The notes under the pieces are model-generated. The model did no database searches. It was not told the DNA's origin and saw only the letters and a list, made by a program, of their open reading frames with translations. This document shows, one piece after another, positions 17,585 through 20,462 of a stretch of 20,462 nucleotides of DNA (within the stretch, counting starts at the first letter, position 1; every line of letters starts with the position of its first letter). Origin of the DNA: Aureobasidium sp. EXF-3400 (Eukaryota > Ascomycota > Dothideomycetes > Dothideales > Saccotheciaceae). Location of the stretch: NCBI GenBank assembly GCA_024195585.1, contig SWBL01000560.1:1-20462 (forward strand), given 5' to 3'. The translations under genes were made by a program, and so were the position numbers.

Positions 17585-19233
17585 ATGCCCGCACATCTTG
17601 GTCCCCTCCTCCTATTCACTTTTGGCACATTGGGTGCTTCGGCTGTTCCTCCTCCTCCTCCTGGCAGATCTGGGTTACCGGGAGGCAATGTAAATGTCCC
17701 GATCGGACAGCCAGTGCCCACAATGACGTCTTCAGCAAATTGGCCGACAAGCGCTGTATCTAAATGGATGACTGCGTCCTACACCAGCTCCTTGGTCGCT
17801 CCAGGGGTCTCTGCTGCTACATCTGCCGTGCAAAGCGCGTTCAGCACTACGGTATCATACAGCAATGGTACCACCAGGTCATTGCCTTCCTGCGCTGCGA
17901 GTATGAACGGCAGTGTGCCCTCTAGCCTTGGTTTCAACTTCAGCGGTACTATCAGACGTTATTACGTGGCCGCTGAAGAGGTTGAGTGGGACTACGCACC
18001 TACTGGATGGGACAACTGGCTCGGTGTAAGTCAGAACGGGTTTTGAGGATTTTCTATCGAACTCATGGTAGCACGACAGGTACCTTTCAACGATTCAATC
18101 AGAGCCAAGAATGCTGGCTACCTGGAATATGGCACCGTCTGGACTAAAGCCTTGTACAGAGGCTATACCGATGCGACATTCACTCAGAGAACCGAGCAAC
18201 CTGCATGGCAGGGTACCCAAGGTATGTGATGGTACGATTTGACCCTTTCAACCGCGTGTCTAACACTTATAGGCCCTATTCTCCGTGCCGAAGTGGGCGA
18301 CGTGATTGAGATATTGTTCGTGAACAACCTCGCTAATCACTACGCGACCATGCATTCTATGGGCCTTGCATATCAGAAGTCCAGCGAAGGCGCCGACTAT
18401 CCCGATGCTGAGCCAAGAGTCAATTTCAAAATTCCAGAGGAAGATGCTGTGCCACCTGTTGAACCCGGAGTCGCGCCAGGCGGCTGCGTTGTTTACAAAT
18501 GGATGGCCACCGAGCTCGCAGGCCCTAACGAAGGCGAGCTGGCTAGACTTCACAGCTACCACTCTTACGTTTCGCTGTACGAAGATACGAACACCGGACT
18601 CATCGGCCCTACCATCATCTACGCAACGGGCACCATGGATAGGGTCATGTCCGAATACCGCGAAATCCCCTTCTTGTTCATGATCTACACCGAATCAACC
18701 TCATTTTTGTCAGGCGTCAATGCAAAGAGATTGACTGGTCAGACGAACATCAAGCCGGACATCACACAACTCTACAGCGCTAACAGCTCTGTCTGGTATC
18801 CTCAAGAACTCAACATCGCTGGAAGTGAACACTTTCCCTCCGCTCCCGCATTTCGTAAGTTGTATATTTCCATCTTAAACGTCTCATGACTGATCAACTA
18901 TTGACAGACACCATTAACGGCTATACTTTCTCCAATAACCCCGTGTTCGAGATGTGTCTGGGAGACAAAGTACTTTGGTACGTGATGGCTTACGGCAGTG
19001 CATCCCACGTCTTCCATATGCACGGCAATAGCTATACCTATCTGAACAATAAGCAATACGCCACCTCCATCAACGACGGCATTGGCAAGACCTTCATCAT
19101 GGATGCTACTGGTTCAGGGATGTGGCAAGTCGTCTGCCACGTTGATAAACACTTGAGTAGAGGCATGGTCGTCAACTACAAGGTTTACTCGAAGAATTGT
19201 CCCCTGGATCCTCTAGCATCGTACTCGTCCTAG
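17585..19233 (+). CDS. Two-domain ceruloplasmin/hephaestin-like protein with altered copper sites
   Basis: Four exons, 17585-18025, 18080-18221, 18273-18854 and 18908-19233, encode 496 residues. Introns are 51-54 bp, GT-AG. A signal peptide (about 1-20, ending GASA) precedes a Pro/Ser/Thr-rich stretch to about 120. Two cupredoxin-type domains follow: RRYYVAAEEVEWDYAP, KALYRGYTDATF and GLIGP in the first, HTINGYTF and the C-terminal copper motifs in the second. Type 1 ligands are intact: H422, C465, H470 and axial M475. Of eight trinuclear ligands, H222, H291, H425, H427 and H466 remain, but three are replaced: M224 (HSMG for HxHG), Y293 (HSY for HSH) and V464 (VCH for HCH). It should bind type 1 blue copper, but four-electron O2 reduction looks unlikely. 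It may be a secreted copper-binding, storage or electron-transfer protein. The frame stays open upstream to an ATG at 17489, but 17585 gives the signal peptide. Confidence 0.85.
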
Positions 19234-19336
19234 GCTTCTTGGTCACAGGTCGCGGCTGCTCTTACAAGAAATATCGATCAGAGTTAGCCATGATAGAAGG
19301 AAAAATTATATCAGAGGGAATGCTAACATTAGTTTT
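19234..19336 (+). other. 3' flank of the ceruloplasmin-like gene
   Basis: About 100 bp of ordinary sequence between the stop codon and the (GATT)n tract; likely the start of the 3' untranslated region. The retroelement relic begins soon after, so the original terminator may have been displaced. Confidence 0.4.
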
Positions 19337-19356
19337 GATTGATTGATTGATTGATT
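19337..19356. repeat. (GATT)5 microsatellite
   Basis: Five perfect GATT units, that is (AATC)5 on the minus strand. It lies where the 3' tail of the minus-strand retroelement would be expected, so it could be that element's tail. That link is inference. Confidence 0.85.
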
Positions 19357-19560
19357 CAATTGATCAGGCTACTTGGTTCTACGGCAAACCTATAAGCCGT
19401 CTCCTATTGGTTCTTCCTTCTATGTCCTTATCTGTCCTTGTTCTATTCTAGCTTCCCCTTACTCGGCTTCTTTTGTCTGCTACGTAAACCTGCCCGTCTT
19501 ATAAAGGAAGCGAAGAACCGCCTTTACCGCCGGAAGGTCCGCCTTTCATTTTTCCTTCGG

Positions 19561-20376
19561 CCCGTCGACTAGTTGCCTAGTCTTCAGATCTTCCTAGGGG
19601 TTCCACCTTCCGAGTATGTAAGATAGGTCTCTCCACCTATGTCCTATAATATCGATAGCAACCTGCCGGTCTCCTTAGAGGAGTAGGCATTCGTAGATCA
19701 CGTGAGTGATGGTTTCTTGTGTAGCTCTACATCTATACTCTGCCGTGTCGGACATTTTCATCTGGTATAGGTTACTCCGCAACCGGGAGTGTCCTGTTCG
19801 GCATTAGGATAGTATCGAAGCTTCTACGGCTGTTAGTGCGTTATACACGGCCGTTATGTGTAGGCCTAGAAGGGCCCCATCTAGCTGCTAAGTGTATACT
19901 CCTATATGTTATGTGCCTAGTGGTCTCGAAGTCCTAACTTCCTTCTAGATCTTATCGAGTTATGATTAAAATGTTTTCTTAGACACCCTTAGGACCATCT
20001 TGTTTATAGGTACCGTAAAGCGTTGCTAATATATCTACGTCTTCGAGATGTCGTAGTTAGGTGGGTTAAGGGAGTCATAGGGACTAGGCCGACTAGCTAG
20101 GTTAGTTAGGTTATGGAGAGACTCCTTCTCGATGGCCCTCTTTACTAGTCTGTCCGCTCTCTTATTCCCCTCTATGCCTCTATAGGTAGGTACCCACTAT
20201 AGAAGCACCGAACCTCTCTCCTAGTCCTAGAGAGCCGTAATGTGCTTACGAATGTATCGGATCACATACTGTCTATATGGATTTGTTCCTTCTACGATGT
20301 AGCGTATAGCTCGCTTGCTATCAGTTGCTATAATTGTCGTCCTTAGGAGTGGCCTCCTCTCGGCCAGCGTGGTTTA
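19561..20376 (-). mobile_element. RIP-mutated non-LTR retrotransposon: RNase H and C-terminal region
   Basis: One minus-strand frame can be followed from 20376 to about 19561 without a frameshift. It begins with an RNase H segment: LAERRPLLRTTIIATDSKRA, with the catalytic-type Asp in ATDS, and WVPTYRGIEGNKRADRL, matching the WVPGHxGxxGNExAD signature. It ends with the C-terminal part of Tad/I-like LINE polyproteins: CRTGHSRLRSNL, then EYRCRATQETITHVIYECLLL, a decayed zinc-knuckle-like C...C...H...C. About 14 in-frame TAG/TAA codons interrupt it, at places where CAG, CAA or TGG would be expected, and the stretch is rich in TA dinucleotides. Both are hallmarks of RIP. No reverse transcriptase domain is present; similarity stops near 20377. 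Confidence 0.8.
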
Positions 20377-20462
20377 GAAATGAAATCAATTTTGAAATAA
20401 ATCTTTGAAATTGACATCTATACCTCAAATATTTCAACTGTTCCTTTGAAATTAAACTGGAA
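20377..20462. other. AT-rich end with repeated TTTGAAAT
   Basis: Composition changes abruptly at about 20377. TTTGAAAT occurs at 20391-20398, 20404-20411 and 20445-20452, and ATTTCAA on the other strand sense at 20431-20437. It may be another repeat or insertion into the retroelement; it is cut by the window edge. Confidence 0.45.

Overview
The window looks like nuclear DNA of a filamentous ascomycete (Pezizomycotina). The genes carry short introns (51 to 83 bases), most with a CTAAC/CTGAC/CTAAT-type branch site. Secreted fungal multicopper oxidases and a copper-fist regulator are present. Decayed transposons carry in-frame TAG/TAA codons of the kind left by repeat-induced point mutation (RIP). 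The species cannot be named from the sequence alone.

The centre of the window is a copper-handling locus. From left to right it holds: a CrpA/Ccc2-type copper P-type ATPase (1781-5404, +); a 30-residue copper metallothionein hidden in three tiny exons (6974 down to 6725, -); a secreted Abr1/Fet3-like multicopper oxidase with eight exons and a methionine-rich insert (10773 down to 8236, -); a broken ceruloplasmin-like oxidase (12412 down to 11206, -); a copper-fist transcription factor whose first intron is GC-AG (13320-14616, +); and a two-domain ceruloplasmin/hephaestin-like protein that keeps its type 1 copper ligands but has lost three of eight trinuclear-cluster ligands (17585-19233, +). 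Together these suggest copper detoxification: efflux, cytosolic chelation, extracellular oxidation and a copper-sensing regulator side by side. A 15-base promoter motif occurs twice before the ATPase and once before the oxidase, in the same orientation and at a similar distance from the ATG.

The spaces between these genes are worn down. They hold a 390-bp foldback (MITE-like) element at 298-687, an aminoglycoside-phosphotransferase-like (AIM9-type) kinase relic at 832-1450, a hAT transposase C-terminus relic at 5990-6289, an MFS sugar transporter relic at 15522-15974, and the RNase H and C-terminal end of a RIP-mutated non-LTR retrotransposon at 19561-20376. The copper genes therefore sit in a repeat-rich, accessory-type region.

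Exon structures were read by eye from splice consensus, frame continuity and family motifs. No alignment or search was run.
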